A DNA stretch of 64,000 bases from Paenilisteria portnoyi (lineage in GTDB: Bacteria > Bacillota > Bacilli > Lactobacillales > Listeriaceae): positions 23,551-87,550 of the forward strand of contig NZ_JAASTT010000014.1 of the NCBI RefSeq assembly GCF_014322795.1, read 5' to 3'. Positions 28,304 to 37,240 of the stretch are shown piece by piece (the stretch's first letter is position 1; every line of letters starts with the position of its first letter). Position numbers and translations under genes: made by a program. Below the pieces are notes generated by a model. It ran no database searches, was not told where the DNA came from, and saw only the letters and a list, made by a program, of their open reading frames with translations.

Positions 28304-29782
28304 ATGTCAAAAAAAATTATTATCATCGGCGCCGGTCCAGGTGGATTAGCCGCTGCCATGCAACTCACTGAACAAGGCCATAATGTACATATTTATGAAA
28401 AAGCTGCTGAGATTGGCGGGCGCACAGCACTTTTAAAGCAAGATGGGTTCTCTTTTGATTTAGGACCTACCGCTTTAAATATGCCAAACGTGTTGACCGC
28501 TTTATTCGCAGACTGCAACCGCAACATTCAGGACTATATCAAACTCGTTTCCTTAGATCCACTATATAGCCTCTATATAGAAGACATTATTTTTAGCCCC
28601 ACTTCTGATCAAGATAGAACGAAAAAAGAAATCGCTCGTCTATTCCCAGGTGAAGAAGAGCATTACGACCGTTTTATGCACGACAATGCCAAGAAAATGA
28701 TTTACCTACTCCCTTTATGGCAAGAACCGTTCACATCTCTTTGGTCCCTATTTCGCCTGCGTACATTGCGTGCGCTTCCAAGTCTTACTCTTGGCAACCA
28801 TTTAATCGATGAACTCGCTAAATACTTTGAAGATAAACGACTGCGCCTAGCTTTTTCATTTGAAACGAAATTTTTAGGGATGTCGCCTTGGGAAACACCT
28901 GGTGCTTTTTCCGTTATACCGTTTGCCGAGCATTATTTTGGCATTTTTCACATTGTCGGTGGCATCAATCGTCTTTCTTATGCGATGAGCGAAATTATGC
29001 AGGAAAATGGCGGTAAAATTCATCTAAATCAACGCGTCCAACAAATAAATACCGCTTCAAAAAAAATCACCTCTATTACACTCGAAAGCGGCGAAATAGT
29101 GGAGGGTGATTACTTCTTTCTAAATGCAGATTTCGCTTATACGATGAGCCATCTTTTCTCCAAAACAAAAGCTCCTGTCAATCTAAAAAAATTAGACAAA
29201 AAAAGATATTCCTGTTCCGGCTTTGTCATGTATATCGGTTTAGATACAACACTTCCGCTGAACGTTCATACCGTCCTATTTCCGAGTGATTTCCGTATTC
29301 ATATGGACGAAATTATGCGTCAAGGGATCATTCCCGACGATTTATCTATCCATATCACTTATCCTGTCGCAGTTGATAAAACGGTAGCTCCAAAAGATAT
29401 GTCAACACTACGCATCCTAGTTCCCGTTCCTAACAATGATAACAATATTGATTGGGAAAAAGAGCGTCCCGCCATGCGCCAGCTTATTTTAAAAACCATG
29501 GAGCAGAAACTCGATTTGGTAGATTTAGAGTCCCATATCCTCACTGAAAAAATTATCACACCACATGATTGGGAAAAAGACTATCATATTTATAAAGGAG
29601 CCATTTTCAACTTAACACATCAGCTTTCACAATTAGGTCCGTTTCGCCCGAACAAAATACCAGCTATCAAGAATATGAAAATCGTAGGTGGCGCGGCACA
29701 TCCTGCCAATAGCCTCCCATTCATCCTAGAAAGCGCAAATATTGTCGTCCGCCAATTCAATAAAGAAATCACTAAGAACTAA
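28304..29782 (+). CDS. Carotenoid desaturase-like flavoprotein (CrtN/CrtI family)
   Basis: 492 residues. N-terminal FAD fold KIIIIGAGPGGLAAAMQL with EKAAEIGGRT and FDLGPT; C-terminal carotenoid-desaturase motif GGAAHPANSLPFILESANIV. It could be a dehydrosqualene (diapophytoene) desaturase or a diapocarotenoid oxygenase; the two are hard to separate by eye. No crtM (dehydrosqualene synthase) is in the window, so substrate supply is unknown. It converges with a CruF-like gene, which supports a carotenoid role. Confidence 0.8.
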   Translation: MSKKIIIIGAGPGGLAAAMQLTEQGHNVHIYEKAAEIGGRTALLKQDGFSFDLGPTALNMPNVLTALFADCNRNIQDYIKLVSLDPLYSLYIEDIIFSPTSDQDRTKKEIARLFPGEEEHYDRFMHDNAKKMIYLLPLWQEPFTSLWSLFRLRTLRALPSLTLGNHLIDELAKYFEDKRLRLAFSFETKFLGMSPWETPGAFSVIPFAEHYFGIFHIVGGINRLSYAMSEIMQENGGKIHLNQRVQQINTASKKITSITLESGEIVEGDYFFLNADFAYTMSHLFSKTKAPVNLKKLDKKRYSCSGFVMYIGLDTTLPLNVHTVLFPSDFRIHMDEIMRQGIIPDDLSIHITYPVAVDKTVAPKDMSTLRILVPVPNNDNNIDWEKERPAMRQLILKTMEQKLDLVDLESHILTEKIITPHDWEKDYHIYKGAIFNLTHQLSQLGPFRPNKIPAIKNMKIVGGAAHPANSLPFILESANIVVRQFNKEITKN

Positions 29783-29820
29783 AAAACTGTTGCGCTTAAC
29801 TCACGCAACAGTTTTTTTCT
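29783..29820. terminator. Bidirectional terminator
   Basis: Perfect arms AAAACTGTTGCG / CGCAACAGTTTT with T-runs both ways, between the convergent desaturase and CruF-like genes. Confidence 0.75.
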
Positions 29821-30613
29821 GTTTATCGCTTTCTAGACTAAAATAATAACAAGCAGTAAATATGATATTCCCTATCAGTGTCACTAGTAAAATACTCCAT
29901 AATCCCATAAAATAACCTAACACGAGGAAGAATGAAAGTACAATCCAATAAACAAGGACAAGTTCTGATTTTAGCATTGGGAAATGTAGTTTTCCCCATT
30001 GATCCGTTAAACTAAGCATGAAGTAAATCATCAAGTGGAGGATAAGCCCTAACATCCACCAATTCGCGGCATCCGTCATTTGAATAATAGTCAATGTTGA
30101 ACTATCTAGTGCGGATTGCTTCACTTGCATAGCCACTGGTTCTATCAGCATCTCGAACACCATCACCATCGTCGCCGCGATAACCGCGTAAATCCCTCCA
30201 CGAATCCAATCTATTCTAATTTTCAACGTTATTTCCCGGGAAATAACATGCGTTCCAACAATCAGAACTAACCAAATAAATCCAAATGCAACAGGTATTC
30301 CATTGATAACAAGTCCAAAATCCGTCGTGACATCGCTCGCCTGGCCAGCATTAGTGAGGCTCGTCTGCATCCATTCAATACTCGTACTAACAGCAAAGAC
30401 TAATATCGTAATCGCCGAGCCAAGTCCCTTACCATATTGTAAAATTAAAAATATAACTGCGAAAATACCTGAAACAATAAAGAACAAAGCGTGGATCTCA
30501 GTTAAGCGAAGTGGCAGTACATTGAGAACAATCAATATTACTGCCACGAAAAAGAGCGCCATATAGAGCCAAACGAAAAATCGAAATCTTTTTTCTATCA
30601 TGAAAGCAATCAA
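29801..30613 (-). CDS. CruF/DUF422-like integral membrane protein, possible carotenoid enzyme
   Basis: 270 residues with about seven or eight membrane segments. The layout fits the DUF422 carotenoid-biosynthesis family (CruF, C50 hydratases): SIEWMQTSLTNAG then FGLVINGIPVAFGFIWLVLI, and VMVFEMLIEPVAMQ followed by NWWMLG, corresponding to the conserved E...GVP.W and DP...WW patterns. In this organism it may act on an apocarotenoid made with the convergent desaturase. Assigned by motif memory only. Confidence 0.5.
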   Translation of the reverse strand: MIAFMIEKRFRFFVWLYMALFFVAVILIVLNVLPLRLTEIHALFFIVSGIFAVIFLILQYGKGLGSAITILVFAVSTSIEWMQTSLTNAGQASDVTTDFGLVINGIPVAFGFIWLVLIVGTHVISREITLKIRIDWIRGGIYAVIAATMVMVFEMLIEPVAMQVKQSALDSSTLTIIQMTDAANWWMLGLILHLMIYFMLSLTDQWGKLHFPMLKSELVLVYWIVLSFFLVLGYFMGLWSILLVTLIGNIIFTACYYFSLESDKQKKTVA

Positions 30614-30757
30614 CTCCTATCTCCTAATTATAAATGATTTCAGCAAAACTACAATCAATTACAAAAAAACATACATTTAAAAGAGTTCCTTGTTGCTAAA
30701 TATCTTCTTTTCTATTAAAGTATTCATAGATGGTAATGGAGTAAAGAGGTGTAAAAA

Positions 30758-31369
30758 TTGAAAAGCAGCAAGATTGATTATCGCCTTTATTTAGGCATCT
30801 TATTAGCAGCTGGATTAATGTACGTCACATTTGAATATGCTTCTGTATTTTGGTACTTATACGGAGCATCCATGCTATTTCTTATTAGTTGGGTTGTATT
30901 AAATGATGAATTAAAAAAACAATTTTCAATCCTAAAAAATATAATTCCAGGCATTTTTAGTGGCATTATCCTTTATATCTTATTTTATATCGGAGCGCTA
31001 CTACTGAAATTTATTCCAGGTAATTTCGATGCACTTGTTGCTAAAGGATATGGAAAATATGAACCGGAATCACTACTCATTTGGCTTTTACTTGTTATCG
31101 CCATTGTTCCAGGAGAAGAAATTTTCTGGCGTGGTTTTGTACTAAAACGATTAGAGCATGACTTAATTCCGTGGGTTGCTGTTTTGATAATGGCCACTTT
31201 AAACGGTGCATTGATGTTGTTCAGTGGCAATTTCATTATTGCTTTAGCAGCATCATTAGCCTCTGTATACTGGGGATTTATTTACGTCAAGCGTCCAAGT
31301 TTATCGCTCTTAATCATTTCGCATTTAACGTTTAATTTATTATTATTACTAATCTTACCAATCTATTAA
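30758..31369 (+). CDS. CPBP family intramembrane metalloprotease
   Basis: 203 residues starting with TTG 30758 (GAGGTG 7 nt upstream). Six or so membrane helices. The CPBP motif 1 EEIFWRGFVLKRLE (EExxxR) is at about 122-135, motif 2 NGALMLFSG and motif 3 ISHLTFNLLL near the C-terminus; the usual His of motif 2 is not obvious (LNGALML), while the final HLTFN is present. The family covers prenyl-protein-protease-like and bacteriocin self-immunity proteins. Role here unknown. Confidence 0.78.
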   Translation: MKSSKIDYRLYLGILLAAGLMYVTFEYASVFWYLYGASMLFLISWVVLNDELKKQFSILKNIIPGIFSGIILYILFYIGALLLKFIPGNFDALVAKGYGKYEPESLLIWLLLVIAIVPGEEIFWRGFVLKRLEHDLIPWVAVLIMATLNGALMLFSGNFIIALAASLASVYWGFIYVKRPSLSLLIISHLTFNLLLLLILPIY

Positions 31370-31419
31370 CTAGTACGAAACATAGTATTTCGAAATAAAG
31401 AAACTGATAAAAACTCACA

Positions 31420-31622
31420 ATAAAGCAAAATCGTCCTCCCATTTCTTTGGGTAGGACGAAAAACTCTGCTTTACACAAATCGAGCGAAAGCGTTTGTATT
31501 CAGGGAGTTTGGTGGAAGCCGGAAGCGGAGCATACTCGTGTATGTGAGAACCGGAAGTCCGCCAAACTCCCTGAATGCGAGCGCTTTTCGCCGATTTACC
31601 TAGGTTATGAGCTAAAATCCTC
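31420..31622. repeat. Dispersed palindromic repeat, copy B
   Basis: Inverted copy of 15738-15941, roughly 90% identical over 180-190 bp. Inner arms CAGGGAGTTTGG / CCAAACTCCCTG differ from copy A (CAGGGGATTTGG / CCAAATCCCCTG) in both arms at once, so pairing is kept. It fills the space between a plus-strand CPBP gene and minus-strand rpiA and probably acts as a two-way terminator. Confidence 0.8.
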
Positions 31623-31625
31623 ATT

Positions 31626-32297
31626 TTATTTATCGTGGACTTCTACGCGCCCGTCTGAAAAGCCTATTACAATGGATGAAGCGTAGTTTAAGAATAACCC
31701 ATTCTCTACAACGCCTGGTAGATTATTTAGCCAATCATTCAGAGCTTCTGGTTGCGTTATTTCTTTCATTTGTAAGTCTAGAATATAGTTCTGGCTGTCT
31801 GTTAAATAAATGCTACCATCTTCATGATGACGCAATATTGGGTTATAGCCTTTCGCTTCCAACTGACGTTCTACTTGCTTATATCCAAACGGGACCACTT
31901 CGACGGGCAACGGAAATGCTCCGAGTGTCGCGACGACTTTATCTTCGCCAACAACCCAGATACTTTTTTTCGATGCATGGGCTACTAGTTTTTCAAATAA
32001 AAGAGCCCCGCCACCGCCTTTTATGCCTCGAAATGCTGCGTCTACTTCATCAGCTCCATCAATGGTCAAATCAATTTCCGTGATGTCGTTCAAGTCCATT
32101 AAAGGAATATTTCGCTCCAATGCCAGCTTCTCAGTAGCTTTGGAAGTAACCACACCCGTTACATTTAAACCATCCGCCACTCGATCACCTAATTTTTGGA
32201 TCATGTAATATGCTGTTGATCCTGTTCCTAACCCTACAACCATACCATCTTGAATATACTCACATGCTTTTTCTCCCGCAATTTGCTTGCTATTCAC
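31626..32297 (-). CDS. rpiA: Ribose-5-phosphate isomerase A
   Basis: 223 residues from GTG 32297, with GAGGGGG 9 nt upstream; a TTG at 32315 is the alternative. RpiA motifs: DGMVVGLGTGSTAYYMI, VTSKATEKLA, DLTIDGADEVD, and KGGGGALLFEKLVA. It interconverts ribose-5-P and ribulose-5-P in the pentose phosphate pathway. Directly behind copy B of the hairpin repeat. In L. monocytogenes rpiA also neighbours dlt (from memory). Confidence 0.92.
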   Translation of the reverse strand: MNSKQIAGEKACEYIQDGMVVGLGTGSTAYYMIQKLGDRVADGLNVTGVVTSKATEKLALERNIPLMDLNDITEIDLTIDGADEVDAAFRGIKGGGGALLFEKLVAHASKKSIWVVGEDKVVATLGAFPLPVEVVPFGYKQVERQLEAKGYNPILRHHEDGSIYLTDSQNYILDLQMKEITQPEALNDWLNNLPGVVENGLFLNYASSIVIGFSDGRVEVHDK

Positions 32298-32767
32298 TAC
32301 TGCCAGCCCCCTCAAAAAAATTCATACTCCCTTCATTATATAGAATTTCCAATGATTCGCATAGCAGTATCCGATATTCCTCTAAATAATAATATTACAA
32401 GTCGACATATTGCAGTATTTAAATACCGATTAAAAGGTACAAAAGACCTTTAATTGGAAAAAGAAAACTTTTTAAAAAAATTCACAAAAAGTTCATAATT
32501 ACAGCTCCGAACCTAGCCGAATCGGCTTTGTATCGCTATTATTTTACTTAACTAATATCCAAGTGTGTTTTTTTATACTTTTAAAATAGTTTTTTCATCT
32601 ATAATTCGTTCCGAAAAAGCTATTTTTGGCTCTCCTGTAGCTCCCCTCGCACAACCTTACAAAAATGTAATTGGACATTTCGAGATAAATGCGTTACATT
32701 ATATAAATGCATGACACCCTATTTTAACAATTGTAATACTAAAGAAACATAAGAGGTGATTTACGAC
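32298..32767. promoter_or_regulatory. Intergenic region with the likely dlt promoter
   Basis: 470 bp, very AT-rich, between divergent rpiA and dltX. TTGGAC (32671-32676) with TACATT (32695-32700) at 18 bp spacing is a possible sigma-A promoter, leaving a short leader to dltX. In Listeria the dlt operon is under VirRS control; I could not identify a VirR box with confidence. Confidence 0.35.
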
Positions 32768-32914
32768 ATGAAGAAATGGAAAGCGGCGATGTTCCATCCA
32801 ACGGCTATTTTTATCTGGAAAACGTTATTTTATCTAGTTGTTTTACTTGGTTTGCTCTGGTTCTATGGCTTCAAAAACCCGAATGATACCACATTTATTT
32901 ATAATGAATTTTAA
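32768..32914 (+). CDS. dltX: DltX, small membrane protein of D-alanylation
   Basis: 48 residues, MKKWKAAMFHPTAIFIWK... ending TTFIYNEF. A single membrane helix (residues 18-33, FYLVVLLGLLWFYG) and the conserved C-terminal F-I-Y-N-x-F signature of DltX. GAGGTG ribosome site. It lies 21 bp before dltA. DltX is needed for D-alanine transfer to teichoic acids in other Firmicutes. Confidence 0.9.
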   Translation: MKKWKAAMFHPTAIFIWKTLFYLVVLLGLLWFYGFKNPNDTTFIYNEF

Positions 32915-32935
32915 AAAGAAAAGAGGCGATTACGA

Positions 32936-34477
32936 ATGAGTGTATCTTTTTTCACCACTTCGATTAATGAACGTATTGATGAATGGGCTCTTAAGACACC
33001 GAATAAATCTTGTTATGATTACAATGACGAGTCACTGACATACCGTGAACTGAAGGAGCAGTCAGACGCATTAGCAGTCTTTTTATTGCAAGAACTGGAG
33101 GATGATTTTGCACCTATCTTAGTTTATGGTCATATGGATGCTTCACAAATTGTTACCTTCCTTGCTTGTTCTAAAGCTGGTCGTGCGTATGTTCCAATCG
33201 ACGTGTCTATGCCTACTGATCGTATCAAACAGATTACAGAAGTCGCGCAACCAAGCGTTATTCTTTGTACAGCTGATTTACCAGTAGAAGCAAAAGTCGC
33301 AGAAACAAGTATCATTGATTCAGAACAATTGCAGGAAATTATCGCGCGTCATGAAGGGCAAGCACCAGACTATTCAAACTTTGTGAAGGCAGAAGATAAT
33401 TATTATATCATCTTCACATCGGGGAGCACAGGGGTTCCAAAAGGCGTGCAGATCTGTCATAACAATCTCGTTAGCTTTACGAATTGGATACTCCAAGATT
33501 TTCAGATTCAAGAAGGTGCTCGTTTCCTCAATCAAGCGCCCTACTCGTTTGACTTGTCTGTTATGGATCTTTATCCGTGTTTACTTGCCGGTGGGACGCT
33601 TGTACCGCTAGATAAGACAGTTAGCGCCAACTTGAAGAGTTTGTATGAAGCCATTCCAAGTTTAGAAGTAAATGTTTGGGTTTCTACGCCTTCTTTTGTT
33701 GATATCTGCTTGATGGACAAGAACTTTAATGGAGAAAACAACCCATCTATTACACACTTCCTATTTTGTGGGGAAGTTCTGACTAAGGAAACAGCACAAA
33801 TGCTCCTTAATCGTTTCCCAGAAGCCACTGTTTACAACACCTATGGACCAACTGAGGCAACCGTTGCTGTAACAAATGTAGTCATCGATGAAAGTAATGC
33901 CAACACATATCCTAGTCTGCCTCTTGGGCGCATTAAGCCTGATACGAGACTTGCTATCTTAGATGAAGATGGCTTGCCTGTTCCAAATGGTGAAAAAGGT
34001 GAAATCGTCCTGATTGGCCCAAGTGTTTCGAAAGGTTATCTAAATGAACCGGAGAAAACAAATGCTGTTTTCTATAAAGACGAGCCATTTCAAGCTTACA
34101 AAACTGGTGATTGTGGCACGATTATTGATGGTATGCTCTTTTTCCAAGGGCGGCTTGATTTCCAGATTAAACTTCACGGATATCGCATCGAACTTGAAGA
34201 TATTGAAAATAATTTAAAAGAAGTAAGCTATATTCGCTCTTGTATTGTCGTTCCAAAAATGCGCGAGGGAAAAGTGGATAGTTTAGTTGCCTTCGTGGTT
34301 CCTTCCGATCATGATTTTGAGAAGGAGTACAAACTAAGCGCGGCTATCAAAAAAGAACTCGCAGAATCGATGCCTAGCTACATGATTCCACGTAAATGGG
34401 TATATAAAGAAGAACTCCCACTAACGATGAATGGCAAAATTGACCGCAAGCAGCTTTCCAGTGAGGTGAACAAATGA
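32936..34477 (+). CDS. dltA: D-alanine--carrier protein ligase DltA
   Basis: 513 residues, ANL adenylate-forming enzyme. Motifs: IIFTSGSTGVPKGVQICH (P-loop), VYNTYGPTEATVA, YKTGDCG, and the C-terminal catalytic region LTMNGKIDRKQL with Lys. It activates D-Ala with ATP and loads it on DltC. Overlaps dltB by 4 nt. Confidence 0.97.
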   Translation: MSVSFFTTSINERIDEWALKTPNKSCYDYNDESLTYRELKEQSDALAVFLLQELEDDFAPILVYGHMDASQIVTFLACSKAGRAYVPIDVSMPTDRIKQITEVAQPSVILCTADLPVEAKVAETSIIDSEQLQEIIARHEGQAPDYSNFVKAEDNYYIIFTSGSTGVPKGVQICHNNLVSFTNWILQDFQIQEGARFLNQAPYSFDLSVMDLYPCLLAGGTLVPLDKTVSANLKSLYEAIPSLEVNVWVSTPSFVDICLMDKNFNGENNPSITHFLFCGEVLTKETAQMLLNRFPEATVYNTYGPTEATVAVTNVVIDESNANTYPSLPLGRIKPDTRLAILDEDGLPVPNGEKGEIVLIGPSVSKGYLNEPEKTNAVFYKDEPFQAYKTGDCGTIIDGMLFFQGRLDFQIKLHGYRIELEDIENNLKEVSYIRSCIVVPKMREGKVDSLVAFVVPSDHDFEKEYKLSAAIKKELAESMPSYMIPRKWVYKEELPLTMNGKIDRKQLSSEVNK

Positions 34478-35652
34478 CAACGCCATACGGATCAATACTC
34501 TATTTTGCAGTATTGTTCGCCTTTTTAGCACCGATTGTGATTGCTGGCTTACTCGGTAAAAGAATGCCTGTTTACAATGCTTTTATGACATTGGTCTTCA
34601 TTTATATGATGTTTGCTAGCAACACAATTCAAGCTATTGCTTTGATTGTATTCGTATTTTGGCAATTAGCGCTCGTAAGACTTTACTTTAATTACCGGCA
34701 AAAAAGCAATCATGGTGGCATTTTCGTAGTTGCGCTCATTCTTTCCATCTTGCCACTCTTCATTGTAAAAGCACAGCCGTTACTCGCAGCGAACACAACA
34801 ATGATTGGTTTTCTCGGGATATCGTACTTAACTTTTAAAGCTGCGCAAATGATTATGGAGACGCGTGATGGCCTGATTAAAGAGTTGAATTCGTGGGATT
34901 TCATTAACTTCCTACTGTTCTTCCCGACGCTATCATCTGGCCCTATCGATCGTTTCCGTCGCTTTAAAAAAGAAGCCGACTCACCTATAGATCCTGATAA
35001 ATATGCAAATTTACTTAATCGTGGTATTTTCCTTATTTTCTTAGGTTTTCTATACAAATTCATTATCGCTTATGTGATTCAAACGAATGCGATAACTGGT
35101 CTTGAGTATAACCTCCATCATCACGTTCAATTTGGCTGGAGCTTAGTTGGTTATATGTATGCCTACAGTATGTATTTATTTTTTGATTTCGCGGGCTACA
35201 GTGCTTTTGCGGTTGGGGTTAGTTACTTGATGGGTGTGCAGACGCCGATGAACTTTAACAAACCATTCGCAAGTCGCAACATTAAAGAGTTCTGGAACCG
35301 CTGGCACATGACGCTATCTTTCTGGTTCCGCGATTTCGTCTTTATGCGTCTGGTTTTCTGGATGACAAAGAAGAAGTTTTTCAAAAGCAAGTTTACCGTG
35401 GCTTACATCGCCTATTTCGTGAATTTTTTAATCATGGGTATGTGGCACGGACTTCATTGGTATTACATCGTTTACGGGCTTTATCAGGCGGTATTAATTG
35501 TCGGATTCGACCTCTTCGAACGTTGGAATAAGAAAAAGAAATTCTATCCTAAAAATAAAGTCACCAACGTGATTGGTATTGTGATTACATTCCAATTCGT
35601 CTGCTTTGGCTTCCTGATTTTCTCAGGTATTTTTGACAAAATTAGTTTTTAA
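34474..35652 (+). CDS. dltB: Membrane O-acyltransferase DltB
   Basis: 392 residues with about 11 membrane segments, MBOAT family. Catalytic His in MGMWHGLHWYYIVYG (about 330), and FWNRWHMTLSFWFRDFVF before it. It transfers D-Ala from DltC across the membrane toward teichoic acids together with DltD and DltX. Confidence 0.96.
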   Translation: MTTPYGSILYFAVLFAFLAPIVIAGLLGKRMPVYNAFMTLVFIYMMFASNTIQAIALIVFVFWQLALVRLYFNYRQKSNHGGIFVVALILSILPLFIVKAQPLLAANTTMIGFLGISYLTFKAAQMIMETRDGLIKELNSWDFINFLLFFPTLSSGPIDRFRRFKKEADSPIDPDKYANLLNRGIFLIFLGFLYKFIIAYVIQTNAITGLEYNLHHHVQFGWSLVGYMYAYSMYLFFDFAGYSAFAVGVSYLMGVQTPMNFNKPFASRNIKEFWNRWHMTLSFWFRDFVFMRLVFWMTKKKFFKSKFTVAYIAYFVNFLIMGMWHGLHWYYIVYGLYQAVLIVGFDLFERWNKKKKFYPKNKVTNVIGIVITFQFVCFGFLIFSGIFDKISF

Positions 35653-35678
35653 ATAAAATGATAAGGTGGTAAAATATT

Positions 35679-35915
35679 ATGGCATTTCGCGAAGACGTAT
35701 TAGAAATTTTAGAAGAGATTACAGAATCAGAGGAAGTTGTGGAAAACACATCGGTGAATCTGTTTGATGAAGGATTATTGGATTCGATGGCAACTGTTCA
35801 ATTATTAATAGAGGTAGAATCACGCTTAGGCATCACTGTTCCTGTTTCAGAATTTGACCGTGACGAGTGGGCAACACCAGATCAAATCATCACTAAACTT
35901 GAGGAATTAAAATGA
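35679..35915 (+). CDS. dltC: D-alanyl carrier protein DltC
   Basis: 78 residues, four-helix carrier protein. Ser36 in [12 protein letters not shown] carries 4'-phosphopantetheine. Ribosome site AAGGTGG. The stop overlaps the dltD start by 4 nt. Confidence 0.97.
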   Translation: MAFREDVLEILEEITESEEVVENTSVNLFDEGLLDSMATVQLLIEVESRLGITVPVSEFDRDEWATPDQIITKLEELK

Positions 35916-37183
35916 AAAAGAAACTTTGGATGACATTTGGGCCTTTGCTTATTGCAGGGGCTGTGTTCTTATTCATCCTGTTCGGCCCAAGCTCGATCTT
36001 TGGCGGTGTTTCAACTAGTACCGTCAAAAAAAGCGCTACTTCTATGAATCCAGCTGTCGTGCAAGGTGTTGCCATTCAACAAAAAATGCTTGCGACAGAT
36101 AAAACATATGTACCTATTTTCGGTTCCTCGGAGTTATCACGTGTGGATCGATTCCATCCAAATGTCTTTACAGAGAAATACAATCGTGGCTATACGCCAT
36201 TTCTTATTGGTCGTCCTGGCACACAGTCTCTTTCGCACTACTTAGATATTAAAGCGATGGGCAGTGAACTAAAGGGAAAGAAAGTCGTATTTGTACTATC
36301 ACCACAATGGTTCCAACCAGCTGGCGTCGATGATGGTCACTTCGGTGGTAATTTCTCGCCACTTCAAGCGTATAAATTTGCGTTGTCAGATGAACATCCT
36401 ACTGCTGAAAGAAGATATGCAGCACGTAGATTACTGAGTTACAAAGTCGTTAAAAATGATACCACTTTGGCGGCATTGCTTGAAAATATCGCATCTCCTG
36501 GACCAAAAACGGAGGTGGATACATTTACAAAAACGGCAGCTGTAACGCAATTGAAGATTTTGCAACGAAAAGATGATTTAGATTCGAAGTTTATTCAAGG
36601 TTCTCGTGAAGAAAAAGTACAGAAGAACTTGAAGTTACTTCCTGATACATTGGATTATACAAAATTAGATGAATTGGCGACAAAAATGGGTGAAGAAAAA
36701 GTCGGTCCGAATCCATTTTTTATCAAAGATTCTTACTACAAGAAGAAATTAGAGCCTACCATTAATCAATTAAAGGATAGTCGCACGAATTTAAGTTATG
36801 ATGAGTCGCCTGAATATAGTGATTTACAGCTTGTCATGGATGCTTTTAAAGAGGTCGGTGCAGATGTTCTTTTCATCAATCCTCCTGTGAATGGGCCTTG
36901 GTATGACTATATTGGTGCTTCTCGTGAGAAATTGCAGAAGTACTATGATAAATCTGGGAAACAGGTAACAGAGCAAGGCTTCCACTACTATGATATGTCG
37001 AGTTACAGTGATACGCCTTATTTCTTGGAGGACACGATTCATTTATCTTGGCGGGGTTGGGTTGCGATTGATAAGCAAATAGATCAATTTATGAATGACA
37101 AAGCCAAACCTGAGTATGAGAAAACGCCAAAACAGTTTTATTTCAATCAGATTCTCCCTCCCAAAAAGGAAGATAATAAGTAA
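35912..37183 (+). CDS. dltD: D-alanyl transfer protein DltD
   Basis: 423 residues. One N-terminal membrane helix (residues 8-25), then an SGNH-hydrolase-like outer domain with [16 protein letters not shown] (catalytic Ser), GRPGTQS, and [10 protein letters not shown] with the late Asp/His. It completes D-Ala transfer to lipoteichoic acid. Last gene of dltXABCD, followed by a strong terminator. Confidence 0.95.
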   Translation: MKKKLWMTFGPLLIAGAVFLFILFGPSSIFGGVSTSTVKKSATSMNPAVVQGVAIQQKMLATDKTYVPIFGSSELSRVDRFHPNVFTEKYNRGYTPFLIGRPGTQSLSHYLDIKAMGSELKGKKVVFVLSPQWFQPAGVDDGHFGGNFSPLQAYKFALSDEHPTAERRYAARRLLSYKVVKNDTTLAALLENIASPGPKTEVDTFTKTAAVTQLKILQRKDDLDSKFIQGSREEKVQKNLKLLPDTLDYTKLDELATKMGEEKVGPNPFFIKDSYYKKKLEPTINQLKDSRTNLSYDESPEYSDLQLVMDAFKEVGADVLFINPPVNGPWYDYIGASREKLQKYYDKSGKQVTEQGFHYYDMSSYSDTPYFLEDTIHLSWRGWVAIDKQIDQFMNDKAKPEYEKTPKQFYFNQILPPKKEDNK

Positions 37184-37185
37184 TA

Positions 37186-37240
37186 AAATAAGGATGTAGA
37201 TAACGTATCAGATACGCCGTCTACATCCTTATTTATTATT
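37186..37240. terminator. Bidirectional terminator dltD / glmS
   Basis: Arms AAGGATGTAGA and TCTACATCCTT with flanking A/T runs, plus an inner GTATC/GATAC stem, between convergent dltD and glmS. Confidence 0.75.

Noticed and set aside
31626..31690. Insertion sequence next to the palindromic repeats
   Set aside because: No transposase frame or terminal repeats beyond the hairpin itself; the gene beside it is an intact rpiA.
32298..32767. VirR box in front of dlt
   Set aside because: The dlt operon is a known VirR target in L. monocytogenes, but I could not find a convincing direct-repeat motif here.
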